The notes beneath the pieces are model-generated. The model ran no database searches. It was given only the letters and a program-made list of their open reading frames with translations, and was not told the DNA's origin. The translations under genes and the position numbers were made by a program. Positions 12,136-21,131 of a DNA stretch of 64,000 bases are shown in pieces (position 1 is the first letter of the stretch; each line of letters starts with the position of its first letter). The stretch comes from Micromonospora musae (GTDB lineage: Bacteria > Actinomycetota > Actinomycetes > Mycobacteriales > Micromonosporaceae), in the NCBI RefSeq assembly GCF_003626635.1, contig NZ_RAZT01000002.1, positions 310,001 to 374,000 of the forward strand, given 5' to 3'.

Positions 12136-13569
12136 GCCGGCGGCGGCGGGCAACCGCCGCGGCACCGGGTCGGCCTCGGACGCGGGGGGCGGCGGCCCGT
12201 CGTCGGGCCCCGGGAACCAGAGCCCGGCGACCAGGCCGCGCGGCTCGCCCGCCCACATGGTGAGCCGTCCGCCCGAGGCGTCGACCAGCACCGCCGCGAT
12301 GGCCAGGCCGAGGCCCGCGCCGTCCAGGTTCTGCACGTCCGGCGCCCGCCAGAACCGCTCGGTCGCCTGGCCGAGCTGGCTGGCGGTCATTCCCGGCCCG
12401 TTGTCGCGCACCTCGAGCGCCACTCCACCCTCGTGGGCCGCCACCGTCACGCTGACCTCTCCGCCGGTGCCGCTGAACTTGACGGCGTTGTCGATGAGCG
12501 CGTCGAGGGCCTGGTCGACGGCGGTCGGGACGGTCCGGGCGTACACCGGCGCGTCGCACGTGACGAGGTTGAGCGCTACCGATCGGTGCCGGGCCAGTGG
12601 TCGCCAGGCGGCGACCCGGGAGGCCGCCACCTCGGCCGCGTCGACGGTGACCCGCTCGTTCTCCTGACGCTCGGCGCGGGCGAGGGTGAGCAGCCCGTCC
12701 AGCACCAGCGCCAGCCGGTCGGTCTCCTCCAGGGCGAGCCGGTGCTCGGCCCGGCCCTGCGGATCGGTCAGGCTCGGGCCCAGCTCCTCCACCCGCAGCC
12801 GCAGCGCGGTCAGCGGGTTGCGGAGTTGATGGCTCGCGTGGGCGACGAAGGCCCGTTGCCGGTCCATCACGTCCGAGACCGCGTCCGCCATCGTGTTGAA
12901 GCTGGCCACCAGCCGGCGCAGCTCCGGCGGGCCGAGGTGGTGCTGCACCCGGGCGCTGCGGTCACCCTTCGTGATCTCGTGGGTGACCGCGTCCAGTTCG
13001 GTGACCGGTCGCAGCACCCAGCCGGCCAGCCCGAAGGCCGTCAGCACACACGCCAGCACGGCGAGCAGGCCGATCCCGGCGAGCAGCAGCCACCAGGTGG
13101 TGACCGTACGGCGCAGCGCGGCGGAGGGGCTGGCGGTGACGACCGCCCCGAGCACCTCGCCGCCGTCGTTGATGGGCACCGCGACGATCACCGGCCCGCT
13201 CTGCCACGGCCACACCGACTCAGGGCCGCTGACCTGCTGCCCGGCGAGGGCGGCGTCCAGCGCCAGCGTGGTGCCCGGGGCGCCGTGCCAGCTGATCGAG
13301 TCGACGACGGTGTCGCGGTCCCGGTCGACCACCACCGCGCCGATGCCGTAGAGCGCGTCGTAGCTGCGCAGCTCGCTCTGCAACGGGCCGGTGCTGCCGC
13401 CGCGCAGCGCGGGCCCGGCGAGCGAGGCGAACCGGGTGGCGTCGGCGAGCCGGTCGGCGCGTACCCGGTCGGTCTCCCGGGTGGCGAGGATCAACGCGAG
13501 CGGGGTCTCCAGCGCGATGAGGACCAGCACCATCAGCAGCAGGTAGCTGATCACCAGCCGACGACGCAC
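12133..13569 (-). CDS. Sensor histidine kinase (HAMP, HisKA, HATPase)
   Basis: 478 residues. N-terminal membrane helix (residues 5-28), extracellular domain of about 120 residues, second helix near 150-175, HAMP region (VLRPVTELDAVTHEI), dimerisation/H-box with the phosphoacceptor in FVAHASHQLRNPLTAL, then N-box DQALDALIDNAVKFSG, G1 box VRDNGPGM and G2 box GAGLGLAI. Membrane kinase that phosphorylates the regulator encoded just upstream (9-bp gap). GTG start with GAGGTGA upstream. The stop codon is contributed by the end of the adjacent MITE-like element, so the last residues (about 25, Pro- and Ala-rich, after the HATPase domain) may have been altered by insertion. Confidence 0.93.
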   Translation of the reverse strand: MRRRLVISYLLLMVLVLIALETPLALILATRETDRVRADRLADATRFASLAGPALRGGSTGPLQSELRSYDALYGIGAVVVDRDRDTVVDSISWHGAPGTTLALDAALAGQQVSGPESVWPWQSGPVIVAVPINDGGEVLGAVVTASPSAALRRTVTTWWLLLAGIGLLAVLACVLTAFGLAGWVLRPVTELDAVTHEITKGDRSARVQHHLGPPELRRLVASFNTMADAVSDVMDRQRAFVAHASHQLRNPLTALRLRVEELGPSLTDPQGRAEHRLALEETDRLALVLDGLLTLARAERQENERVTVDAAEVAASRVAAWRPLARHRSVALNLVTCDAPVYARTVPTAVDQALDALIDNAVKFSGTGGEVSVTVAAHEGGVALEVRDNGPGMTASQLGQATERFWRAPDVQNLDGAGLGLAIAAVLVDASGGRLTMWAGEPRGLVAGLWFPGPDDGPPPPASEADPVPRRLPAAAG

Positions 13570-13578
13570 CGGATCACC

Positions 13579-14247
13579 TCACTCGCTCCGCAGCCGATAG
13601 CCGATGCCGCGTACGGTCTCCACCAGCCGGGGATCGCCGAGCTTGCCGCGCAGCGAGCCGACGTGCACCTCGACGGTGTGCCGGTCGGTCCACGTGGTGC
13701 CCCAGGCGTCCAGGAGGATCCGGTCGCGGGGCACCGCCACGCCGGGCTGCCGGGCGAGGGAGAGCAGGACGTCGAACTCCTTGCGGGTGAGCGTGACGTC
13801 CCGGCCGTCGACGGTCACCGTACGCGCCGACACGTCGATGCGGACCGCACCGGCCTCGATCAGGTTCCGCTCCGGCGCGGCCTGCGCCGTACGACGCAGC
13901 ACCGCCTCGATCCGGGCCTGCAGCTCCACCATCGAGAAGGGCTTCACCACGTAGTCGTCGGCGCCGAGCCGCAGGCCGAGCACCCGGTCGCGCTCCTCAC
14001 CGCGGGCGGTCACCGCGATGATGCCGAGCTGGCTGCTGCGCCGGCGCAGCTCCCGGCACAGGTCCGTGCCGTCCCCGTCGGGCAGGGTCAGGTCGAGCAG
14101 CACCAGGTCGCACGGCGCCGCGGAGAGCGCCGCGGCCACCGTCGCCGCGTGCTCCACCTGGTAGCCGCGGCGGCTCAGCGCGGACGACAGGGCGGCGGCC
14201 ACCCGGCGATCGTCCTCGACCAGCAGGATGCGCACCGTGCCCCCCAT
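13579..14247 (-). CDS. OmpR/PhoB-type response regulator
   Basis: 222 residues from ATG 14247 (a GTG at 14235 is possible). Receiver domain begins VRILLVEDD, with the phosphoacceptor Asp in VLLDLTLPDGDG, the Thr in AVTARGEE and Lys in DDYVVKPFS. The C-terminal winged helix ends HTVEVHVGSLRGKLGD and VRGIGYRL, the OmpR/PhoB signature. First gene of a two-gene operon with the sensor kinase. The length and sequence place it with TcrA/MprA-like actinobacterial regulators. Targets unknown. Confidence 0.93.
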   Translation of the reverse strand: MGGTVRILLVEDDRRVAAALSSALSRRGYQVEHAATVAAALSAAPCDLVLLDLTLPDGDGTDLCRELRRRSSQLGIIAVTARGEERDRVLGLRLGADDYVVKPFSMVELQARIEAVLRRTAQAAPERNLIEAGAVRIDVSARTVTVDGRDVTLTRKEFDVLLSLARQPGVAVPRDRILLDAWGTTWTDRHTVEVHVGSLRGKLGDPRLVETVRGIGYRLRSE

Positions 14248-14413
14248 CCGTCGAACCCTCGTCCTGCGAAATGGTGGCAGAAGCTGGGTGCGGGCGGGAG
14301 GGCCGCCCCGGTGGCAGGCCCCGCCGGACGGCCGAGGCCGCGGCTGCCGGCCCGCCCGACCACGCCGGGCGGCGCGTCGGCGGGCCCGGCGCGGGCCCGG
14401 GTCGGGCCGGCGG

Positions 14414-14725
14414 TCAGAGACCGAAGGTGTCGTCCGCGATGCCGTCGCGTACGCCGTCGACGAAGCCACGGAAGGCCGGGTCGTCGTGGCTCGCGGGCAC
14501 GCTCGTGATGTTCTCCCCGGTGGCCTCGGTGACCGCGTCGACCAAGGGTGGATAGTCGAGCTCCGAGTCGCCGAGGGAGTCGTCGTCCCCCTCGGCCAGG
14601 TTGATCACGTACTGCACGTCGTCGGAGGGGGTCTCCGGATCCTGGGCCCAGTCGCTGCCGGCCTGGTAGCACTCGTCGTACAGCGCACGCTGGCTGTCGG
14701 TCCAGTCGTCGTCGTAGTTCCGCAT
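14414..14725 (-). CDS. Small acidic hypothetical protein
   Basis: 103 residues, very acidic (many Asp and Glu), no signal peptide and no membrane segment. ATG at 14725 is chosen because GGAGGG lies seven bases upstream; longer upstream frames lack this. The sequence MRNYDDDWTDSQRALYDECY and the C-terminal FRGFVDGVRDGIADDTFGL are not recognised. It is on the same strand as the two-component operon, 166 bp upstream of it, with a GC-rich spacer that can form hairpins. Confidence 0.6.
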   Translation of the reverse strand: MRNYDDDWTDSQRALYDECYQAGSDWAQDPETPSDDVQYVINLAEGDDDSLGDSELDYPPLVDAVTEATGENITSVPASHDDPAFRGFVDGVRDGIADDTFGL

Positions 14726-14847
14726 CGCCCATCCCTCCGCGATCCGCTCCACCTTCGAGCATGCCGGGCCGGACCCGGGCCTCGGGCCGGTACCGGGGAA
14801 ACGGCGCGCGCCGGTCGTACCCACAGCCGCCCGCGTACGCTGCTGAA

Positions 14848-15186
14848 ATGATCTACAAGCTGCTGCCGACGATCGAGTGGGACGACGCCCGCGCCGCCGG
14901 CCACCTCTCCGGCACGGCGGTGGACCACCAGGACGGCTTCATCCACCTCTCCGGCCACGACCAGCTGGTGGGTACGGCTCGGCGGCACTTCGCCGGGGCC
15001 ACCGGACTGACCCTGCTCACCGTGGATCCGGCCCGGCTCGGCGAGCGCCTGCGCTGGGAGCCGTCGCGCGGCGGGGAGCTCTTTCCGCACCTCTACGGCC
15101 CGCTGCCGGTGGCGGCGGTGGTCGAGGCGCGGGCGTTGCCGGCGGACGTGCCGGCCGCCGACGCGGTGGCCGCGTTGATCGGTTGA
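14848..15186 (+). CDS. DUF952-family protein
   Basis: 112 residues. The start MIYKLLPTIEWDDA, the central DGFIHLSGHDQL with conserved His, and FPHLYGPLPVAAV near the end are the hallmarks of DUF952, a small cytosolic family seen across actinobacteria and proteobacteria with no established activity. ATG 14848 is the only start consistent with the family length; the ribosome-binding site is weak. Divergent from the acidic hypothetical gene. Confidence 0.85.
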   Translation: MIYKLLPTIEWDDARAAGHLSGTAVDHQDGFIHLSGHDQLVGTARRHFAGATGLTLLTVDPARLGERLRWEPSRGGELFPHLYGPLPVAAVVEARALPADVPAADAVAALIG

Positions 15187-15350
15187 GGGCTCGCTATGCT
15201 ACGCCGGGTCCCGCGCCCGGCCCGCACACTCCGTCCCGTCGCCGGCGCGGCAGCCCGATCCGCGCGGCCGCCGGCCGGTCTCCCGGCGTACGGCGGCGCG
15301 GCTCACCGACGGCGCCCCGGCGCACCCTGCGACCCGATGCGAGTTGAACG

Positions 15351-15890
15351 ATGACTGACAACACTTCCCCGGCACCCTCCGTCTTCGTGCACCCCACCGC
15401 CGAGGTGGAGGAGGGCGCCCAGGTGGGCGACGGCACGAAGGTCTGGCACCTGGCCCACGTCCGGTCGTCGGCGACGGTGGGGGCCGGCTGCGTCATCGGC
15501 CGCAACGTGTACGTCGACGCGAACGTCACCGTCGGTGACCGGGTCAAGATCCAGAACAACGTCTCGGTCTACCAGGGCGTGACCCTGGAGGACGAGGTCT
15601 TCGTCGGGCCGAGCGCCGTCTTCACCAACGACTTCCGGCCCCGGGCGCAGAACCCGGACTGGACGATCACGCCGACCGTGGTGCGTCGGGGCGCCTCGAT
15701 CGGCGCGAACGCGACCCTCGTCTGCGGGGTCGAGATCGGCGAGTACGCGATGATCGCGGCCGGCTCGGTGGTGACCCGGGACGTGGCGCCGTACCAGCTC
15801 GTCGTCGGCAACCCCGCCCGGCCGCGGGGCTGGGTCGACGAGAAGGGCGAGGTCATCTCCCGCGACGTGGCGAACCCGCCCCAGCGGTAG
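15351..15890 (+). CDS. Hexapeptide N-acetyltransferase, WlbB/WbpD-like
   Basis: 179 residues built of left-handed beta-helix hexads (VGDGTKVWHLAHVRSSATVGAG and following) and ending EYAMIAAGSVVTRDV, then VGNPARPRGWV. FVHPTAEVEEGAQVGDGT, KIQNNVSVYQGVTLEDEVF and FTNDFRPRAQ match the WbpD/WlbB enzymes, which use acetyl-CoA to acetylate the 3-amino group of UDP-GlcNAc3N(A). The likely oxidoreductase and aminotransferase partners are at 20166 and 21128. WbpA (UDP-GlcNAc 6-dehydrogenase) is absent here, so the product may be the neutral diacetamido sugar or the acid made with a dehydrogenase encoded elsewhere. Confidence 0.85.
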   Translation: MTDNTSPAPSVFVHPTAEVEEGAQVGDGTKVWHLAHVRSSATVGAGCVIGRNVYVDANVTVGDRVKIQNNVSVYQGVTLEDEVFVGPSAVFTNDFRPRAQNPDWTITPTVVRRGASIGANATLVCGVEIGEYAMIAAGSVVTRDVAPYQLVVGNPARPRGWVDEKGEVISRDVANPPQR

Positions 15891-15904
15891 GGACCACGAA
15901 CGAC

Positions 15905-15944
15905 GCGACGGCGGTGGACGGAGCACTCCGTCCACCGCCGTCGC
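15905..15944. terminator. 19-bp stem bidirectional terminator
   Basis: Perfect palindrome with arms 15905-15923 and 15926-15944 (GCGACGGCGGTGGACGGAG), between the convergent acetyltransferase and TagF-like genes. Confidence 0.75.
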
Positions 15945-15956
15945 GGATAAGCCGGG

Positions 15957-17759
15957 TCAGCCGCAGAGGCGGCCGACCTCCTCCCGGAACCGGTCCATCG
16001 GGTTCGCGTCGGCCGGGCCGAGCAGGTAGGTCTTCAGCTCCCGCCGGGCCTCGGTCATCGGGTCGTCGCCGGCGCGGGTCACCGCGACGATCTTCTCCAG
16101 CTCGCCGCAGTCGCGGGCCAGCAGGTACGCCGCCCGCGAGGTCGGGTACTGCCGGCGGAACTCGTCCTCCGGCAGCCCACCCGGATTCGCCACCACGTAC
16201 GGCCGCTCGCTCTGCACGAAGTCCGAGACCACACTGGACACGTCGCTGATCAGCAGATCCGTCTGGTTGAAGCAGTCGAAGAGGCCCGGCGTGCGGCCGG
16301 TGACCACGAGGTGCCGGGTGCCGTCGAGGGAGGTCGCGTCGACGTCACCGCCGGCGGCCCGGATCAGCTCCACCACCCGCTCGTGCACCGCCCTGGCCTC
16401 CTTGGCCCGGGAGCCGGTCAACGGGTGCGGCTTGTAGATCAGCCGCAGTCCGGGCGTGGCCTTCAGCAGTCCCCGGACGATCCGCTCCCCCATCAGCACG
16501 AGCGAGGTGTGGTACGGATCGTCGTCCAGCCACCCCTCCCAGGTGGGGGCGTAGAGGACGGTGAACGGCCGGTCGACCGACTCCGCGCCGAAGGTGGTCA
16601 CCCCGGCGAGCTGCGGGCGTCCGATCTCGACGATGTCGGCGTCGAGCACGCCGACCCCGGCGCGGGCGTACCGCTCCCGGCCGGCGAGACCGGCGACCCA
16701 CACCTCGTCGTACACCTTGCTGTACGGGTTGACGCTCGCGGCCTTGTCGCTGTCGCCGTGCCCGACGAAGACGTGCTTCATGCCCGGCTCCCGGAGCATG
16801 TGGATGTTCGCTCCGACGTTCGCCGCGTAGAGCGCTGCGCGGATGCTGCCGAACTCCAGGTTCATGAAGTCCACACCGGCCGGTACGCAGATCACCGGCA
16901 GCCGGGTGTCGGCGAGTTCGGAGAACGCCTCCCGGCTGCGCATCAGCACCACCGCCCGCCGGTCGAGCGCCTCGGTCGGCGCGAGCCACATGTTCGCCTG
17001 GTAGACGTCCTTGGCCGGGCCGGCGAAGTAGAGCGCCGCCTCCGGCCGGTACGAGTCGAGCCAGCGCTGCACGGCGGGCATCAGCGGGCCGGGCCCGCTG
17101 CCACGGCCGCGCAGCCAGGTGACGGCGACGATCGCGCCGACCACCGCCGCGGCGGCCAGCGCCGCCACGCCCACGGCGACGACCGGGGTGGCGGTGTCCC
17201 GCACCGCCCCGACGACCGCGGCGGGCGCGATCGCGATGTTGACCAGGGCCAGCCGGTCACCCGCGAGCCGGGACGTCCAGGCCGGCGGCCGGGGCGCGAA
17301 GTTGATCGGCCCCAGGTCGATGTTGCGGACCAGCGCGGAGACGGGGTTACGCCGGTCGATCATGGTGTTGAGCGCTCCGGCGAAGATCGCGATGAGCCAG
17401 ACCGCGCCCGGCAGCAGCAGGATCAGGCTCAGCTCGCCCATGCTCGGGCCGACCGCGGCCACCACCAGCAGGACGGTGGCGAGGTCCCGGGCGAGCTGCC
17501 GGTAGTCACCACGCAGACCGACCTTCTCCAGGAGGGTGTGCGTGGCGGGCGACCAGCGGGCGAGCGCGTACTCACCGGCGAGCGCGACCAGTCCGGCCAC
17601 GGCGAAGACGACGGCCCAGCCGAGCGCCCCGGAGGCGAGCATCACGAAGTAGGCCACCAGCAGCAGCGCGCCACGGGCGGCGACTCCCGCCGGTCCCATC
17701 AACTTGCCGAACAACGAGGACGCTCCCATCGGGTGGGGCCCGGGCTCAGCCCAGGGCAT
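15957..17759 (-). CDS. CDP-glycerol/ribitol phosphotransferase family protein with membrane domain
   Basis: 600 residues. The first 240 are membrane-associated (several hydrophobic helices). The C-terminal part is the TagF/TagB glycosyltransferase-like fold: GHGDSDKAASVNPYSK near residue 330, VAGLAGRERYARAGV, APTWEGW, YKPHPLTGSRAKEA with the catalytic HP pair, and LISDVSSVVSDFVQSERPYVV. Such enzymes add polyol-phosphate units to wall teichoic acid. It is paralogous to the gene at 38159, sharing the GDSDKA(A/P)SxNP and SDVS(S/G)VxSD motifs and the same domain plan. The start is uncertain: ATG 17759 or ATG 17729 (MGASSLFGKLMG); neither has a strong ribosome-binding site. Confidence 0.85.
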   Translation of the reverse strand: MPWAEPGPHPMGASSLFGKLMGPAGVAARGALLLVAYFVMLASGALGWAVVFAVAGLVALAGEYALARWSPATHTLLEKVGLRGDYRQLARDLATVLLVVAAVGPSMGELSLILLLPGAVWLIAIFAGALNTMIDRRNPVSALVRNIDLGPINFAPRPPAWTSRLAGDRLALVNIAIAPAAVVGAVRDTATPVVAVGVAALAAAAVVGAIVAVTWLRGRGSGPGPLMPAVQRWLDSYRPEAALYFAGPAKDVYQANMWLAPTEALDRRAVVLMRSREAFSELADTRLPVICVPAGVDFMNLEFGSIRAALYAANVGANIHMLREPGMKHVFVGHGDSDKAASVNPYSKVYDEVWVAGLAGRERYARAGVGVLDADIVEIGRPQLAGVTTFGAESVDRPFTVLYAPTWEGWLDDDPYHTSLVLMGERIVRGLLKATPGLRLIYKPHPLTGSRAKEARAVHERVVELIRAAGGDVDATSLDGTRHLVVTGRTPGLFDCFNQTDLLISDVSSVVSDFVQSERPYVVANPGGLPEDEFRRQYPTSRAAYLLARDCGELEKIVAVTRAGDDPMTEARRELKTYLLGPADANPMDRFREEVGRLCG

Positions 17760-17863
17760 TCTGGGGTCGATCGCACGAGCCGTCCGGTTTCGGTAACAAC
17801 GGCCGGCGTCAGGGACCTTAACTCCATTCGATACATGGGTGACGGCCGGGTGCCACGCAACGG

Positions 17864-19942
17864 TCAGGCGGTGCGGCGGTAACAGGTGACCGCGCCCGGC
17901 GCCTTGCGCGAGGCGAACTTCACCAGGCCCAGCTCAGGGGCGAGATCACGAGCCTTCCGGTTGCCGTTGTAGACGCAGACCGTGCCGACGTCCAGTCGGT
18001 CCATCGCCGCGGCCAGCTCGGAGACCGGCGCGATCTGGTCCACGCCGTCCGCGAACGCCGCGAGTTTGAGCCGGTCCTGGGAGAACTGGGAGTTCATGTC
18101 GTAGTCGACCAGGTAGCCGTTACGGGCCATGACGACCCGCACCTCGCTGGTGACGATCGGCATGGTGCGCATCAGCGTCGACGGCGCGAGCAGTAGGCCC
18201 GGCGGGCGGTCGTCGAGGTTCCAGATCCAGAAGTCGATCTTCTGCCGCTGCTGGGGCAACTTCCAGGTCGGGCGCTCGTGGACCTCGACGAAGCTACGCA
18301 CAGACCACATCGGCGTACCCGCCACCGCGAAGGCGCCGACCAGCACCGCGGCGAGCGCGGCACCCACCACCGCGCGCAGGGCGGCCACCCGGGCCAGCGG
18401 TGCGAAGTCGATCGTGCAGAGCAACCCGATCAGTGCGGGCAGGGGCACGAACCAGGGCACCCGCCAGAGCACCGCTGCCAGCCCGGACCCGGCACTGAGT
18501 GCCTCGAGCACCCCCGGGACGAGCAGCACGCTCATGGCCGCGGTCGCGCCCGCGGCGAAGAGCGCCGGAGTGCCGCGACGGACCAGGAACGGGCCGCACC
18601 ACAGCCCGAGCCCGCAGATCACCCCGAGCACACCGATCAGCAGGGTCCGCCGGTAGGTGCCCTCCGCGTCGAAGAACTGGGCGCTGGCGATCACCGATGT
18701 CATCGGGCCCAGGGCGATGCGGGTGACGATCACCGCGCCGATGGGGTACGCCATGACGGCCACCCCGGCCACCAGGGCGTCCCGCCAGCGACCGACCAGC
18801 AGCATGCCCAGTCCGGCGGCGCCCACCAGCAACGGGAGGATCATCACGGAGGTCGAGGTGAGCCCGGTCGCGACGATCGAGATCGCGATGATCGGGGCCA
18901 GGTCCTTGCGCGAGCGGGTGTCGAACCAGCGGGTCAGGTAGACCCAGAGCAGCGGGACCACCGCCGAGACGAACATGCCCTTGCCCTCGTGCAGCCGGGG
19001 CAGGTGGAAGGTGCCGAGCGCAGCGTCGTCACCACAGACGAAGGCGAGGAAGGCGAGGGCGACGGTGAACGCCAGCACCGGCCGGCGCGGCGCCCAGCGC
19101 TGGATGAGCCGCCACAGCGACAGTGCCGCGAGCACCGCGAGCACCGGGAGCAGCACGTACCAGGTGGCCGAGGCGGCGTGGATGCCGAGGAACCGGCCGA
19201 GCGCGCCGGCCAGCACCTCGATCGAGGCGATCGGCGGCTGCGACGACAGCGGCGCGGCCACCTGCTCGGTGAAGAGGAAGTCGCGCAGCGGCACGATGTC
19301 GCGCTCGGCGACCCAGACCGACTTGCCGACGTAGAACACGTCGTCAGGGGTGTTCCGGGCGATGAAGAGCGAGGCGATGCCGACGAGCCCCGAGGCGACC
19401 AGGGCGTAGCCGGACTGCCAGGACCGTTCGGTGGGGGCGTCCGACCCGACGCCGGGACGGGCGAGCCAGGCCCGCCGGGTGAGCAGCACCGCGCCGACGG
19501 CGGCGGCGACGCCGGCGACCGCCGGCACCAGCCAGGGAACTCCGTCGAGGCCCGCAGTGACCGCGGCGAGCACCGCCGCCGCGATGGTCGGCAGCAGCCA
19601 CCGCCGGTCCATCGTCGCCGCCGGGGATTCGGCCGGGCCGTCTCGTTCGTCGGAGGACGCCGCGCCGGTGCGGCGCCGCCAGCGCCGGAGGGCGACGTAG
19701 CCGCCGACGAGCACGCACCCGACCAGCCAGACCAGGAAGGTCACCGACGGCCGGAGGTCGAAGAGGAAGGCCGCGTGGTACAGGACGGTCCAGAGCGCGA
19801 ACGCGTAGACCGCACCGTCGGTGAGTAGCGCCGGAAGAGCGCTGACGAGCGAACCGAGCCGCCCCGTCCTCGCCTGCTCGCGCTCGCCGGACGGCGCCGA
19901 CGCGCCGCCCCGCTCGGTCACGAGGGTATCCACATTCGGCAC
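17864..19942 (-). CDS. Large polytopic membrane protein, glycan-locus associated
   Basis: About 692 residues from GTG 19942, chosen because AAGGA lies six bases upstream. More than ten hydrophobic helices follow a charged N-terminus. The extracellular loop after the early helices reads FIARNTPDDVFYVGKSVWVAERDIVPLRDFLF, acidic like the catalytic loop of GT-C enzymes, and the C-terminal soluble part has VGTVCVYNGNRKARDLAPEL. No named family is certain; GT-C glycosyltransferase or another polymer-handling membrane enzyme is the best guess. Lies upstream, on the same strand, of the TagF-like gene (104-bp gap). Confidence 0.6.
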   Translation of the reverse strand: MPNVDTLVTERGGASAPSGEREQARTGRLGSLVSALPALLTDGAVYAFALWTVLYHAAFLFDLRPSVTFLVWLVGCVLVGGYVALRRWRRRTGAASSDERDGPAESPAATMDRRWLLPTIAAAVLAAVTAGLDGVPWLVPAVAGVAAAVGAVLLTRRAWLARPGVGSDAPTERSWQSGYALVASGLVGIASLFIARNTPDDVFYVGKSVWVAERDIVPLRDFLFTEQVAAPLSSQPPIASIEVLAGALGRFLGIHAASATWYVLLPVLAVLAALSLWRLIQRWAPRRPVLAFTVALAFLAFVCGDDAALGTFHLPRLHEGKGMFVSAVVPLLWVYLTRWFDTRSRKDLAPIIAISIVATGLTSTSVMILPLLVGAAGLGMLLVGRWRDALVAGVAVMAYPIGAVIVTRIALGPMTSVIASAQFFDAEGTYRRTLLIGVLGVICGLGLWCGPFLVRRGTPALFAAGATAAMSVLLVPGVLEALSAGSGLAAVLWRVPWFVPLPALIGLLCTIDFAPLARVAALRAVVGAALAAVLVGAFAVAGTPMWSVRSFVEVHERPTWKLPQQRQKIDFWIWNLDDRPPGLLLAPSTLMRTMPIVTSEVRVVMARNGYLVDYDMNSQFSQDRLKLAAFADGVDQIAPVSELAAAMDRLDVGTVCVYNGNRKARDLAPELGLVKFASRKAPGAVTCYRRTA

Positions 19943-20109
19943 GGCGCATCCTTGGTCTGGGTGGCGAACGAGGTGTGGGGTGGGCACCGAACCGGCACCC
20001 GCTGTTGTCCGGGCGGCAGCTTACCCGAAACCTTCGGGTCGCCGACCTCTGCGGGCAACACCGCAGAGCGGGGCACGGAACAGGCGAATGGTACGAATCA
20101 GACGACAAA

Positions 20110-20144
20110 GCCCCTGGCGCCCGGGACGTCCGGACACCAGGGGC
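20110..20144 (-). terminator. Hairpin after the oxidoreductase gene
   Basis: Arms GCCCCTGG (20110-20117) and CCAGGGGC (20137-20144), with additional GTCC/GGAC pairing inside, directly downstream of the minus-strand operon ending at 20166. Confidence 0.55.
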
Positions 20145-20165
20145 AGGTACGCGTCGTGGTGCGCC

Positions 20166-21131
20166 TCAGGCGCCGGTGTCGTCGAAGAGCCGGCCGACCA
20201 CCCGGTGCGCCGGCAGGATCCGCTGCCGCTCGACGTCGGCGTCGGCGGTGCCGGCGACGATGTCGAGGAAGTGGTCCAGCTGGGCGGCGAGCGGCTCCCG
20301 GTTCGTGAGCAGCTCCGGCACCTCGATGATGCTCTGCTGGCGGTAGCCGCGGCCGTCCGGTGTGGCGGCGTCCAGCGAGACGTGCCGGTAGATGGTGACG
20401 TCCTTGCGGATCAGGTCGGCCTCGATCAATCGGTCGACCTCGCTGATGACCAACGTCCGGACCTTGCGCTGTCCGATCCGGCTCGCGGAGACGTTCGCCA
20501 TGGCGCCGGAACCGAAGCTCAGCAGGGTCTCGGCCAAGTCCTCGGCCTCAGCCAGCGAGTCCGGGTGGAAGTGGCCGAGCGTTCCCCGGACCAACGTGGG
20601 CTCCTCGCCGCCGAAGGCCTGGATGGCCAGGTCGACGTCGTGGATGAGCAGGTCCCAGGCGACGCCGGTGCGGATCCGCGGCGCGTACGGCGAGTGCCGG
20701 GTCGCGCTCAGGTGGACCGGACGGTCGACCAGGGCCAGTGCCGTCTGCACGGCGGGGTTGAAGCGCTCCAGCAGGCCGCAGAGCAGGGGAAGACCGCGCT
20801 TCTCGGCGGTCGCGACGATCTCCTCGGTCTCGGCGAGGCTGCCGCAGACCGGCTTCTCGATCAGCAACGGCTTGTCGGCGGCGAGCACCTGGTGGGCGAG
20901 GTCGTGGTGAAACTCGGTGGGGGCCGCGATCACGACCGCGTCGACGTCGGAGAGATCGTCGGCGTCCGGCGCCCAGCCGGCGCCGTACTGCTCGGCGACC
21001 TGCTGACCGACCGAGGGCCGGGGTTCGATCACGCGGACCAGCTCGGCCCGCTCCGACTGCGCGACCACGCGGGCGTGCAGGGACCCCATCACCCCGGTAC
21101 CGACCAGGGCGACACGCAGCTTGCCGCTCAC
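20166..21131 (-). CDS. Gfo/Idh/MocA oxidoreductase, WlbA/GnnA-like
   Basis: 321 residues. Rossmann motif VALVGTGVMGSLHARV at residue 7, the EKPVCGSLAETEE lysine motif (catalytic Lys of EKP) near residue 95, and HDVDLAIQAFGG near 165 as in the C-terminal catalytic domain. Enzymes of this group oxidise C3 of UDP-GlcNAc or UDP-GlcNAcA so that the partner aminotransferase can install an amine. The GTG start overlaps the stop of the upstream aminotransferase by 4 bp, so the two are translationally coupled. Confidence 0.82.
   Translation of the reverse strand: MSGKLRVALVGTGVMGSLHARVVAQSERAELVRVIEPRPSVGQQVAEQYGAGWAPDADDLSDVDAVVIAAPTEFHHDLAHQVLAADKPLLIEKPVCGSLAETEEIVATAEKRGLPLLCGLLERFNPAVQTALALVDRPVHLSATRHSPYAPRIRTGVAWDLLIHDVDLAIQAFGGEEPTLVRGTLGHFHPDSLAEAEDLAETLLSFGSGAMANVSASRIGQRKVRTLVISEVDRLIEADLIRKDVTIYRHVSLDAATPDGRGYRQQSIIEVPELLTNREPLAAQLDHFLDIVAGTADADVERQRILPAHRVVGRLFDDTGA

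Noticed and set aside
12028-14508. Long plus-strand open frame through the two-component system
   Set aside because: Antisense shadow of the histidine kinase and response regulator, both with full motif sets.
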